Origin: Cladochytrium replicatum
Lineage: Eukaryota; Chytridiomycota; Chytridiomycetes; Cladochytriales; Cladochytriaceae
Direction of reading: 5' to 3'
Length of the DNA: 64,000 nt
Assembly: GCA_025526935.1 (NCBI GenBank)
Contig: JAHLKD010000029.1
Coordinates: 248,001 to 312,000 of the forward strand
Shown: one piece after another, positions 34,229 to 45,240 of the stretch
Numbering within the stretch: position 1 is the stretch's first letter
Layout of the letters: each line of letters starts with the position of its first letter
Program-made: the position numbers and the translations under genes
The notes under the pieces: generated by a model
Told to the model about the DNA's origin: nothing
Database searches by the model: none
What the model saw: the letters and a program-made list of their open reading frames with translations, nothing else

Positions 34229-35046
34229 GAAAAATAGCAGGATCAGTAACTGAACTGAGGATATGTGCATATCTCTTGTGGACAACTTCCCTGACCGCAG
34301 CCTCCCGCTGCTCCAAAGGCAGAGTAGAGGCTCGGTGAAGAAAGTCAGGGTTTGATTCGTCAGTGGAAGCTTCCTAGGTGGAGAAGTGCGCACGGAGAGC
34401 AATTGCGGTTGAGCGAATACAGATAAAGGAAGCAATGTTGCGACCAACAAAACTGATGTGGCGGATACCACGCACAACCTCATCGCCCAAGAGAGCCCTC
34501 AGCATGGTCCGCACAAAACCGAGCCGCTGTCTCATGATGTCCTTGATGTACACAGTGGTCAAATCATCCACACGGGCCTGAAGATCAGCAGGTGGGGAGA
34601 CCAGCAGCGGAGAGGTCGGAGGATAGAATACGACAGGCCGAGGGCCACGAAGGCTGACATTCGAAGTGGGGTCACGACCAGCAAGGGCAGTCCTGACAGC
34701 TTCTGTACGAGATTCAGCACTCAGTGTGGGGAGACTCTCAAGCACACGGGCACGGGCATTGGCAGCAGCAGCGGCATAAGTGCGTGGACCACGAGGTCCA
34801 CGTGGGCAGGTCGACTAGACGGGGGCGAGGGCCAGGAGCACCAGAGTTCCCAAGATCGTCCTGAATTGGAGGATTACCATGCAGTTGTCTAGGGGGAAGG
34901 CACACAGGCGCAGCCACATCATCATGGCGGGAGACAGGGGCAACCGGAGGTGAAGGCGAAGGCAGCGGCCTCCCAAAGCGACCCACCAGATCCTCGGCCA
35001 TATCACGACAAACACTAAAAAATTCAGCAGGAGTGTCCCTCGGCAA
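34229..35046 (-). mobile_element. LINE fragment: inverted 3' part of ORF1
   Basis: On the minus strand this reads a Pro-rich region (PLPSPSPPVAPVSRHDD), then LPTLSAESRTEAVRTALAG, then LEQREAAVREVVHKRYAHIL and SVTDPAIF. The last block matches the end of ORF1 next to the intact ORF2 (63871-64000) and LEQRQVAVAKAVHKRFAHLL of copy B. Frame breaks near 34738 show it is decayed. The bases AAAATAGCAGGATCAGTAAC at 34232-34251 recur at the window end. Confidence 0.8.
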
Positions 35047-35139
35047 ATGTGCAAGCAGAAGTAGGGAAAGTAATATATTAAAAACACATCGGTGGACAGA
35101 ATAGAATCAGTGGTGGGAGAAAACAAGCTCTTAGACCAA

Positions 35140-35392
35140 AAACACTCAAGCACCTGAGCTGAGCAGCAGAAGGTCAAATAAGTGCTAAACCAAACTGAAG
35201 GAAAAGCCAAATAAAAGACTGGAATAATAATCTAGCAAGATGAGGTGCAGACCACTCAAAGTATGAGACACAAGGTGCAAAAAGATGCTCTTGAACTGAT
35301 GTAACACGTGCACATAAATTGCAAACAAGAAACAACACCCAAAGTGCCTTACAAGATGGTCGTCAACCAGCACATAGGGAAGCGCGCAAGTC
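35140..35392 (-). mobile_element. LINE fragments: ORF2 C-terminal piece and a type I 3' terminus
   Basis: 35140-35290 is a diverged antisense copy of the ORF2 block around 61260-61410, with LFAPCVSYFEWSAP in one minus-strand frame. 35311-35392 carries the type I 3' end sequence (GTGCCTTACAAGATGGTC...AGCACATAGGGAAGCGCGC) in the same orientation. Together they indicate nested, partial insertions. Confidence 0.75.
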
Positions 35393-35689
35393 GGAGGGCA
35401 AAGCGAAATAGAAATCAGAGATCTTAAAAACTCATTCCTGTGACTACCCGTCAGGCTCTGCTCAGGTGTCAAATACAGGTGAGGGATAAAGAAAAGAAAG
35501 AACACTCAACAATGTGAAGAATATAACAGCAAAGAGCAAATCACTGGGTCAAACGAAGGTCAGAAGCTGACGTCATCGAAGGGGCATACAATCGAGCGAG
35601 ATGCAGCAGCGTAGAAAGATGAGACGGATCAACAAGATTGCGGAACAATGCAACAGCTGGCTCAGACGTAGTAGCAATCGCCTTGGCAC

Positions 35690-38600
35690 TTCGATTATTT
35701 GTACTTCTGACTGTGCTGACAAGCTCCGCAAGGACATTTTTCCAGGTGATGAGGTGCCCGTTGATCTTTTTGACCCTGGGCAGCTTCGTTCTGGGTCTGT
35801 TCAATCACTTGAGCAACGTCAAGTTGCTGTAGCAAAGGCTGTTCACAAAAGATTTGCTCACCTCTTGCGAATTACTCATGATCCTGCAGTTTTTCATTAT
35901 CTTCGTTCTAATCTTCCTGCTGCAGACTTTGAAGCTACTGTTTCTTTAGCCCGTTCTTCGCGTTCTGAACCTACATCTCGCAATTAATGTGGACTTTTCG
36001 TTCTGGAACCTTCAACTGTAGAGGTTTGCCTCTGGATTTTTCAGATTTACTTGCTTGGCTTGTTGCTCATCAGCTTGATTTTTTAGTTTTAACAGAAACT
36101 CATCAGTTAACTTTAGACAGTGTTTCTTCTGAGTATTTGTTGTTTGATTCTCGTCCTCCACCAGACGCTCCTTTGGCATCTGGTGTTGCTCTTCTTATTA
36201 ACCCACATCGTTGCAGTACTTATCAATTTAGGTTGATTGCATCAGTTCCTTCTGGGTTTGGTTTGTGGTTTAGGTTTCGTCAGGTCGTGATTGGTGGATT
36301 TTATTTTCCCCCACGTTGGACTGCGGAAGACTGTTTGGGTGCATTATCTGATTTTCCTCAATTTGTTTCGAATTCGGATACACCAGTAGTTTTGATGGGT
36401 GACTTCAATTTTAGAACTCAGAGCACTGGTGATCATGTTACTAATGCCCGTGCCAGAGCACTTCTTCCTTTTTTTACAGCCCACTCACTTTCATTGGTTG
36501 TCCCAGCTTCTTCTTCAGCTCGTCGCCCAACTTTTCGTTCCCACTTAGGGAGTTCAATTATTGATTTGTTTTTTGCTTCTACTTATGTGACAGCTTCCTC
36601 TTATTTAGTGCATGATCAACCCCAGTCTATGGCTCCCCATCCTTCAGACCATTTTGCAGTGACCTGTTCATTTTCTTTAGCTGGCCCAGATCCTCAGGCC
36701 ACTGTGCCTCCTCCTCTACCTTCTTGGAATCTCCGATTGTTAAAGGATGAAGTTATTCGTAAGTTGCACAGAGAAACTGCTAAGATTCTGCTTCCTCCAA
36801 CATCAGAGGCGCTAACAGCAGCATTGGAACCACTTCAGGTCCCTGTGGGGACTTCTCTTTCTCGTGCAGTGGCCCAGGGAGCAATTGATTCCGCATTTCA
36901 AATTATAGTTGATTTTGTTGAGGCAACAGCAGTTCTGACATTGGGACCACCAACACCTCGTCGTAGAGCACCAGCGACCACTCCTTTGCCCCCTGAGATT
37001 GCTCTGTTGCGTAGTAAGGCTCGTTCAGCATTCCGTGACTATTATTCCCTCTTTCACCACAATTCTTCTGACCCTCTTCTTCCTTTTCTAAGAACTCGCC
37101 AACGTGATAGTCACAAAGCATTCAAATCAGCTCTGAGATCACACAGGAGTAAGAAGACAAAAGCAAATTTTTTGATGACCCTAGTTCTTCATCAGTGCCT
37201 TCTCTTCTGAAACATGTGTCTCATGCTCGGCGCTGCGCTAACTTTCGTACTTCAGCTAATGGTTTAGATTTTGATCCTCAGTCTTTAGCCAAATATTCTG
37301 ATCATTTTGCTAGTGTCTACAATGCTCAAGCTGCTGACCCAGTTTCACCTTCAATTGTTCTGTGTGATTTTCAGCTGCCATTGGATGTTGAAGCTTTTGT
37401 TCTAGCTATTAGGGACTGCCCTTTGGAGTCTGCCCCGGGTCATGATCGTCTGCCTGCAGAACTTTATCGCCCAATTTCAGCTATTCTTGCTCCATTGTTC
37501 TTGCAACTTTCTCAGTCCATTTTTCGCAGTAGTCTTACACCCACTTCATGGAATCTTGGGCTTTTGCACCCAGTTTGGAAGCAACGTGGTACGCTTGGTG
37601 ATATTACTAATTATCGCCCCATTACTCTTTCGTGTGTTGCCCGAAAAATTTTGAACGAGCTTTGTTGCCACATCTTTATTCTGCTATCACATCTCAACGC
37701 CCACTTGATGCTGCCCAAGCGGGATTTCAGTCACACCGCTCGGGAATGGAATGTGTTTTTGGTCTTCAGGCATGTATCTCCCGTGCGTCTAATGCCAAGG
37801 TTCCTTGGGTTGCTGGTTTTTTAGATATTCAAGCAGCTTATGACACCACAAATCGTGCAATTCTTTGGGCTGAGCTTCTTTCTTAGGGGAGTACCGTTTG
37901 CCATTGTTTTTGTTCTTGAAGTCTGTTCGATTTTTGTTCTCCAGAGTGTTGTTTGCAAATTGTTTTTCAGATGCTTTTGATTTGTTAGAGGTCTTGTTTC
38001 AAGGTTCTGTTCTCAGCTCCACTTCTCTATATCACTTTTTTTGATCCTCTATCCTGACCATTTGCCCCAACCTATAACACTCTTTCATCCTGCAAAACCA
38101 CGTATATAATTCTTTTTTATTTGCAGATGATTTGGCCTTGTTTGCACTTTACTTTTGGATGCTATGCAGGTTCTTCTCTTGTTTGTGACCAGTTTGCCCA
38201 AGCTCGTGGTTTTTCTTTTGCTCCTTTGAAGTCTGTGATTCTCACAAGAATTCCTATTCCTGCTCATTCGCCTTTGCTTCTTCATGGTCAAACTCTGCCT
38301 GTCAAGCCTTTATTTCGTTATCTGGGTTGCTTTTTGGAGATACTGGATTTAATGTTTCACTGACTATTTCCCATCGACTTGCCAAAGCGTGCGCAGCTTC
38401 TTTTGCTTTGCTTTCTTTTTCAAGGATGTTTGGTTCTCATTCTCTGGTTGTGGTTTGTCATTTGTTTTTGTCTTTTATTCGACCTACGCTTGAATTTGGT
38501 TTATATTTTATTCTTCCATCTGTTGCTGTTTGCAAACCAGTTCAGACTTTTATTCACCAATGTTTGTGTCGATTTTTTCTCCTTTCATTTTCCACTTCAA

Positions 38601-39281
38601 TTGCTGGGGTTTTAATGTTTTTTAAGTTTCCTGACCTTCAGTTTCGGCTTCAATATCTACAGTTTCAGATGTTTCAACGTTGGCTGGATGATGACACCCC
38701 TGATATGGTTCACTCTATGTTGTCATTCTTTCTTCACCAGGGAAAGCACTTTCGTTGTTCTCCTGTCCCTTTCAACAATCACTTCCTCTTCCCGGCTGCA
38801 AATGTTGTAGTTCCCAAATCTTCTGATGTTATCGCAAATCACTTTCACCAAGTAGCCTCATCTGCCTATGGTTCTATAGATGCTAGCTTTGCTCCCCTTG
38901 CATCTGCACACCCTCATGCGCTAGCAATTGCTCCTCCATGCTTCCCTATTTCGTTAATCTTGAGGCTTCTGCAGGAGTTTGTTTTATCACCCCCGCAAGC
39001 AGTGTTGTCGCTGCCGTACTGCAACTCTCTCTAGATCTCATGTTTCAGAATGTTTGCGTCTTGACCTATTGTTGCCTCCTGTTCCTGTTCCTGTTTTACA
39101 ACTTCCGCTTGACGTTGCAATTGATAGCCTTTGTCCACTTCGCATTGTCAACCCAGCGAATCTTGCACCGTGGTATCTAGTTTTTCGTTGTCTCCATAAG
39201 ATTTGGCTTTACTGTATGGGTCTGCCATTAGAAGTTTCTCCTCCAGACTCCCTCTTTGGCCCTGCATTTGTGGATCTTTAA
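35690..39281 (+). mobile_element. LINE copy B: decayed non-LTR retrotransposon (ORF1 end plus ORF2)
   Basis: The end of ORF1 (LRKDIFPGDEVPVDLFDPGQ ... LARSSRSEPTSRN) stops with TAA at 35985-35987, whose last A is the first base of the ORF2 ATG (TAATG). ORF2 starts with an APE-type endonuclease: GTFNCRGLPLDF, LTETHQLTLD, LMGDFNFR and SDHFAVT. Reverse transcriptase follows, in several frames: APGHDRLPAELY, NYRPITLSCVARKI, AGFLDIQAAYDTTN (motif A, about 37820) and LFADDLALF (motif C, about 38115). Frameshifts near 37190, 37660 and after 37886 inactivate it. It is diverged from the intact copy at 60-64 kb and belongs to a sister subfamily. Confidence 0.88.
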
Positions 39282-39395
39282 CGGTTTCTTTTTTCATTAT
39301 TTATTACTCACCTGTTTTTTTGGCACCTTAGCAGTATCTGACGGGTAGCCACTGGTTTGAGTTTACATTCTCTGTTTTGCTTTTGTTGCTTTTCC

Positions 39396-39513
39396 TTATG
39401 CTGCGCGCACTTCCCTATGTACTGGTCCATGACCATCTTGTAAGGCACTTTGGGTGTTGTTTTTTGTTATGCATTGTATGTGCAAAATAAATAATAATAT
39501 TGTTAAAAAAAAA
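39396..39513 (+). repeat. Type I LINE 3' terminus, first of two
   Basis: Runs from GCTGCGCGCACTTCCCTATG to ATAATATTGTT and a short A tract. It contains the potential stem TGGTC-CAT-GACCA within an outer GTGC/GCAC-like pairing. It follows the ORF2 remnant of copy B. Confidence 0.8.
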
Positions 39514-39537
39514 TTAGTCTCTCTTTTGTTTTTTATC

Positions 39538-39647
39538 CTTATGCTGCGCGCGCTTCCCTATGTGCTGGTCCATGACCATCTTGTAAGGCACTTTGGGTGT
39601 TGTTTATTGTTATGCATTGTATGTGCAAATAAATAAATAATATTGTT
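39538..39647 (+). repeat. Type I LINE 3' terminus, second of two
   Basis: Almost the same 110-bp sequence as 39396-39513, repeated immediately downstream in the same orientation without any ORF2 between. This suggests a separate, strongly 5'-truncated or SINE-like insertion. Confidence 0.8.
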
Positions 39648-39730
39648 CCAAAATATAAAAAAGATTATTTTTTGTTCTGCATTTTATCATCAAAAGATGT
39701 GTGCTAAAAAATGGAAGAAACAAAAGTTTT

Positions 39731-39804
39731 ATACTTGTATTTTAATTCTGCACCAGCGGGTGATATGTATTGGTTGGAAATGAATACATATTATGAAGAT
39801 TTTC
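39731..39804 (+). repeat. Type II LINE 3' terminus remnant
   Basis: CTTGTATTTTAATTCTGCAC followed by CAGCGGGTGATATGTATTGG and ...ATACATATTATGAAG. It matches the 3' UTR of the intact element (reverse complement of 60351-60425). No poly(A) is left. Confidence 0.75.
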
Positions 39805-40380
39805 AAAGAATCAATATGCTGAAATAATTATAATAATTATATTTAGAAATATGTTCAAGAATATAACGTTTAAATCAGGTTTTACCAGAGACTACAGCAA
39901 AGACCGAGATTATGTTCATCACAATGGTTAAAAGTTGTGTTCGTAATTAGACAGAAGCTCTGATCTTTCATTCAGTGATGGATGCAGCCGTCCACCACAA
40001 ATGCTAAAAGTTCTGTCCATCTCTATGGTTGAAGTTCTGTTCCTCACTATGGTGTAAAACTGGACGGTGGTCTTAGAGTAGCTCACATTCAGCAAAATTT
40101 ACTTGATCGATATAGTTTTGCAAACAAGACTCTGCTTTTCAAATTTCAGTCTGTTCGCAATTGGAAACCAAAAATAGCTCTCTTTATTAAATCTCAATAA
40201 TTTCAACCAACAGATCTTAATGAGTAGGTCAATATCATTTTACGCTCACTGTATGAAGATCATTTTCCCGTCAGGTTCTCAGCCCCCGTCCCACACCGTA
40301 CTTCCTCAGATTCGATACCAAACATTTCCACCAAATTGTCCTCATTACAGAACCCTCATCTGCGACCTGCACAGACCATC
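39805..40380. other. AT-rich spacer in transposon graveyard
   Basis: Nothing recognisable in 576 bp. Confidence 0.4.
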
Positions 40381-41885
40381 TTAATCCACTAATGCCCTGA
40401 ACATGCGATAGATAGTGGCAGACGTACTTAGCGAATTATTGTGCCGTATCCAGTTTCCGAGCAAAATGTGCACCCTAAGAAGAGTAAGGCTGCTCCGAGC
40501 ACTGCTACTTGAAGTTGATATTCGGCTTGAGCGGTCGTCTGATTCAACAAATATGGGCCGTAAGAACTCATTTCGGGAGAGGACTTCGTAGTTAACGTTG
40601 ACCAACTTGATTGATGGTGGAAGAGACGGCAATTTAAGGTCATAAATAACCTCATTGATCTTATGCATCTGGAAGGAGATACCCTGGATGACCTCTTTCA
40701 CCAAAAGGATAGCCGTACAATGGTGCTGCTGCAGGCTAAGCAATGCAAGGGAACTCGTTGGAGAACTGGTTCAATGTACCTTTGGAATTCTACCAATCCC
40801 CTTGATAGCCGACGATATGCTTATTGGGCCGCCTGTTGATGTTGGCGCTGCAGGTGCTGCAGCTTCTGAATGACCAGCCTGTCGTTTCAGAGCAGCAAGC
40901 TCTCCCTCCAGGCGGTCACACGTGATTTCCATTGTGAAATCTCCTGGGAAGCTGCCTGCTTCTCCCTTTCCATTGCAGCGGTGATCTCCCTGAATCTTGC
41001 TAGCTCTTTGTGCTCGCCGTGCTGAATCAATGCACCCGCCCTGCCCAATTCATCAATGAGAGCCTTCTCTCGCACTTCTGCTGCCATGCGGGTCCTTCTC
41101 TCATCATTGCAGTCTCTTCAAGATCTTTTGTCATGTTCAACAGTCGTTCTGACTGTTTGAGGACATGTTTTGTCCTTTCACGGTCCTCATCTGCTCGTTT
41201 GATGGTCACTTGGAACTCTTCAACCTTTGCAGTGACAGGCATTCCTCTGTAAATGCCGTACTTGTGTCCCTGCCGCCTGTAAAAGTCCAGAAATGTTGTT
41301 TCCTTCTGAAAGGAAGAGCTTTTCAAGCACTCCATACGATAGGCGTTTGCTGCTTTTATGAACTCCGTTCGTCTACTGCATTCATTGTGAATTTCATTCA
41401 GGGCTTGACGAACTAGCTTGCTGTCAGAGTTAAGTCAGTCGATCAACCCTTGAAGAACAAATCTTGGGCCGCATTCATCACGATTTGTTTGGCAGTTGCT
41501 GATGAAGTCCTCCGAGTCGTAGCTGTGGCGCTTGCTTTGATTTTTGATACGAAAGTCGTATGTCTGAAGCAGGACAGAGTCTGTCGATGAGCAAATAGTC
41601 AGCATCCCCTTTAGTACCACGTCGTGCCGGTTTCTTTGAAGGAGCTGTCGATTTGACATCAAGGCCTACTGCTGCTTCTTCCACTTCAGAACCCGATCCC
41701 AGAGATGTTTCAGGTGCAGTCACCAGTTCTGCACTTGATTCTCTTTCAGATGATGGTTTGGATTGTTTCAACGCTCGCTTCTTGTAGTTCAAGGTATGGT
41801 GTTTGTACTGTTTGTCGTGGGAAGATACAGGGGTGTTCTTAGCCGGAATGTTACAGGAATGTATGTGATAATATTTCCCTGACAC
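40381..41885 (-). pseudogene. Frameshifted coiled-coil protein of unknown family
   Basis: I do not recognise the family. Read 3' to 5', the minus strand gives protein-like blocks in changing frames: YKKRALKQSKPSSERESSAE; RHSYDSEDFISNCQTNRDEC; ETTFLDFYRRQGHKYGIYRG; a heptad-rich coiled coil DELGRAGALIQHGEHKELAR ... ITAAMEREKQAASQEISQWK; then RLEGELAALKRQAGHSE and an Ala/Pro-rich tail. Frame changes near 41065 and 40925 without splice sites indicate decay. Given the surroundings it may be a domesticated or transposon-borne gene relic. Confidence 0.5.
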
Positions 41886-41999
41886 TATAGTCCTCTACCC
41901 GATCTGAAAATAATAATAAGCTAGGGAAGAAACTGGCTAGTAACATTGATAGAGAGGATTCTGTCCACCCGGACACTTTCTCAACTCATTGACGGTACT

Positions 42000-42176
42000 T
42001 GAGTCAGGTTTTACTCGGGTCTGATTTTTGACCCGAGAAGGGTTTTCCTACTGGACCCGATACCTGACCCGGATCTGACCAGAATATTTTCCATGAAAAT
42101 CCGGCACTCGGGTCGGGTATATTTGGCGAATGGACTTGGACCCGACCCCGAAAGACCCTAAAACCCGCCGATCCTT
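42000..42176. repeat. GGGTC/GACCC-rich repeat, copy 1
   Basis: Dense in GGGTC and GACCC words (CACTCGGGTCGGGTATATTT; GGACTTGGACCCGACCCCG) and ends ACCCGCCGATCCTTAC. It shares vocabulary and the end CCCGCCGA(T/A)CCTTA with 44765-44938. It looks like a short non-autonomous (MITE-like) repeat; the left boundary is unclear. Confidence 0.6.
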
Positions 42177-42925
42177 ACTGTCTGCAACACCAGGGTCAGA
42201 AGCAACCGATTTAATTCCAGCAAATGTCCCCCTACAAGAGCGTCGCATTGCCTTGTTCAAGTTGCTGGAAATGCACGTGGAGTACGCAATAGAGTACATG
42301 CAAGCTATTGAACGAGATATTGCTGCTTGGGACACTGTCGGTATCAGTGCCAGCTTACAGCAGTGTCGCCAAAACTGGATCTTTGGGGCGACCACGGAAG
42401 GAGGTGCCACTCGGACTGGTGTATGCCCATCAGAGCCAAGGGTACAGCATGACGTAGATATCAGATTTGCTTGGTGTGAGTCGGAACACCATTCACAACC
42501 ATTTACGCTACACAACCCCCTGACTCCAGCTTCGGCAGTATCAGACAGAGAGCTTGACAGAATGATTCGTTACGCACGATCAGCAGTGGGGTATTGCTCA
42601 CACTCGGTGCAAGCATGATTCAAAGTAAGTTCTTGACTTGAACATAGCTTTCGAAAATAATACTAACAAGCATTCAAGGTATTTGGCTGGAACATTCCGC
42701 ATTCGTGTTCCTGTGAAAGGATCAAAGTCTCGAACCGCGGTGTAGACCCTGAGGCAACTGCAGCACATCAACACAGGGCAATTTTAAGCCGAGTGTACCG
42801 AGTGAAAGAAGTCATGTCACTTTGGCATGTTGATAGGAATCACAAGCTTAAGTGTTGGCGATTTGTAATTCACTGCTGTATTGTTGGATATTCAATTCAC
42901 TGCTGTATTGATAGATATTCCAACA
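42177..42925 (+). pseudogene. Integrase-core (DDE) protein gene, decayed and interrupted
   Basis: One open stretch (42177-42618) reads LQERRIALFKLLEMHVEYAI ... SDRELDRMIRYARSAVGY and ends at a stop. A second (about 42679-42925) reads RIKVSNRGVDPEATAAHQHR, then RVYRVKEVMSLWHVDRNHKL and WRFVIHCCIVGYS. The last two blocks match the LWH(V/I)DGNHKL...FVIHGGIDGYSR signature of the integrase-core proteins found in many fungi and fishes. The first catalytic Asp is kept in WHVD. A 27-bp tandem duplication (ATTCACTGCTGTATTG..., 42870-42923) spoils the second Asp region, and a LINE fragment follows at about 42925. The rest of the gene is not found. Confidence 0.65.
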
Positions 42926-44378
42926 CTCAAAGAATTTTCTATCGATGTTGGTTAAAGTGATGGGGCGGTACTGACTAATATTACCAATGGAACCATTATT
43001 CTTCCAAACAGGTAACAACAAGCCAGCATTCCAGGCAGAGGCTGACAAACCTGAACGGAAAATAGCATTTGAAAGTTGAACAAAAAGAATAGCAACGTCA
43101 GAAGCTAACGGCTTAAACAACTCAGCTTGGGCTAGGAGCAGAGTTGTTTGGGGAAGAACGAATAGCACAAACAAAGTCACTAAAACCAACTGACGAGAAT
43201 CATTCAGTGCATGTAGACGAACGTGTTCTGCAGTGGCGGAGGATTGTGCAAACTGAGTCTGGTAAACGGAAGGAAAGTGATTGCAATAATGAGATAAAGA
43301 GGCAGGATCAGACAATAAACCACTTGCAGCAGAATGCCGTTGATGACACCTGCACGCAGTGGAAAGAACTTTGCTAACCTCGGTTAAAGAACTAGGAGAA
43401 GAACTAAACATATTGTCACCAGAAGCCTCTCAAGCTCGCTGAGAAAGAGACCAAGTACAAAAAGCTTTGAAGTGCTCACGCGATAGCCGGTCACACTCCA
43501 ATTGACAATACTCAACTAAAACTGGGTCAGGATCATCACAGGAAGAAACACTAACCCTAATTGCTTATGAGCAAGTAAGTAGCTCCGTCGCAAGGCCACG
43601 AAATGCAGGCGGCAACAATGGCAGGGCAGGGCGACGATGAACTAAACTGGGAGGTCCAATGACACAAGCAGTGCACAAAGTAACAAAGGACAAAATAATA
43701 TTTAATGCAGAATCAATACATCCCTGTGCAACATCCACAGACATTTGGGGAAGGGTGGGAGCTTCTAAAATTGGACTGAGCGCAGCATTGACATCAGCAA
43801 GGGTGGGATCAAAAAACAAATGTCCCACTTCCCTCCATTGCTTGAAAGACAGCAGGTGTGACGCAACAGATGAGCAGCCCAACACTTGTAGATGGGAGCA
43901 GCAGAGGGAGCGCCGGCATTGGGAGGAGCAAAAGAAGAAACAGTGGTAACCGGAAAATGGTCAGAAGCCCAAGGCATAAACTCGCCGTCGGCAAGACGAC
44001 TATGAACAATGTAAGAAATAGGATCACATTGAAGCAGAGGATTGACAAACAACAAATCGAAAATGGAGTCACCATTGCGAGTAGAAAATGTGGGGTTGTG
44101 ACAGGAAAGGTGCTTAACTAGAGAGAACTAGCAGCAGAAATAAATTGCTTAAACAACCTACCCTACCATTTGAAGAATGATCACCAGTAGCTAAAAAACA
44201 GGAATTGAAATCGCCCAACAAAAGAGCAGGGCACGGAGACGACGGGACATGTTGAGGAAGCAAAGCAATAAACCTTCAAGGAAGGGGTCCTGAGCAATGC
44301 CACACGGAGGCAAATAATACCCCTCCAACCAAAAGCCCCACAAAATTTAAACCATAGCGAGGTGCCACCAGAACTAGA
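42925..44378 (-). mobile_element. LINE fragment D: internal part of ORF2
   Basis: Antisense copy of the intact element from about 62155 to 63620, spanning the endonuclease C-terminal half (FVNPLLQCDPISYIVHSRLA; SDHFPVTTV) into the reverse transcriptase N-terminal region (GSIGNISQYRPITLTNIDRK). It has several frameshifts and lacks both the 5' and 3' element ends, so it is a remnant rather than a simple 5'-truncated insertion. Confidence 0.88.
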
Positions 44379-44393
44379 AGCACTTGGACCAGC

Positions 44394-44585
44394 TATCCTT
44401 CTGAGTGGCTAAGGTTCTGGACGGCATACATCAGGCATCTTTCGTCCATAACGCTCCCTGAGGTGGATTGGAATCCTTGGAAGACAGGTTTAGCCAAGGA
44501 TTTCATGCTTTCAAATGACGACATTGATCGGTTCATCAGGACTGGGTTGGCGAAGGACGTAACCAGTGGTGGATGGGACCTCTGA
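44394..44585 (+). pseudogene. Protein-like ORF remnant of unknown family
   Basis: Directly at the edge of LINE fragment D the plus strand reads YPSEWLRFWTAYIRHLSSIT, then LPEVDWNPWKTGLAKDFMLS and DRFIRTGLAKDVTSGGWDL with a stop. After a one-base shift it continues MNQIQKLIWAVPPIN. The composition is that of a folded protein; I cannot assign it. It may be part of an older element into which the LINE inserted. Confidence 0.4.
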
Positions 44586-44764
44586 CGATATGAACCAGAT
44601 ACAGAAGCTGATTTGGGCTGTTCCACCTATCAACTTGTGATTGTTCAGTGGAGTTTTGTTTCTTTTTACGATAGTGTTTCTAAATAACACACTGTCCACA
44701 CAGACGCAAAGTGTTCATGTAAATATCCGTGGTCTAACTCAACGTTCAATCAATCCTCTCCTGG

Positions 44765-44938
44765 GCAGCAAAAACCCGGCGGGTCAGGGTCGGGTACGGG
44801 TTTCTACCACTTCGGGTCAGGGTATTCCATTTGTACCCGTCAGTGACCCGGCGGGTCGCTGGAAAACACGACCCGACACAAAGGGTTTGATGTGGGTCGC
44901 CACTGAAACCCGGACCCGACCCGGACCCGCCGAACCTT
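44765..44938. repeat. GGGTC/GACCC-rich repeat, copy 2
   Basis: Begins AAACCCGGCGGGTCAGGGTC and ends GACCCGCCGAACCTTAG. It is built of GGGTC/GACCC words like 42000-42176. It interrupts a protein-like minus-strand stretch. Confidence 0.6.
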
Positions 44939-44939
44939 A

Positions 44940-45240
44940 GCAGACAGTGTGATGGCATTGTCCCTAAGCTTTCCAATGAGCGTAATATGTGCATCAACAA
45001 TCATGTCGAGATTGTTCAGATTTGAAAGTCGTCTGACAACAACACTGTTTATCAACACAGTGTGCTGTGCAAACATGGTGTCAAAATCCATTGAGACTTC
45101 GCACTAAGCTCGTCGTATGGATCTCCGCCTGCTTCGTAGATATTAGCACCGATCATTGGCGTATTCGAATCTGGTGCAAGTTGAGCAACCAGTTCAGCAA
45201 TCAAGGCAACTCCTCTGACAGTGCTGGCGATTTGCATGGG
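44940..45240 (-). pseudogene. Protein-like ORF remnant of unknown family
   Basis: The minus strand reads IASTVRGVALIAELVAQLAP, DSNTPMIGANIYEAGGDPYD and, after a frame change near 45090, TVLINSVVVRRLSNLNNLDM and VDAHITLIGKLRDNAITLSA. It ends at the GGGTC repeat. Unassigned; probably a relic interrupted by that repeat. Confidence 0.4.
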
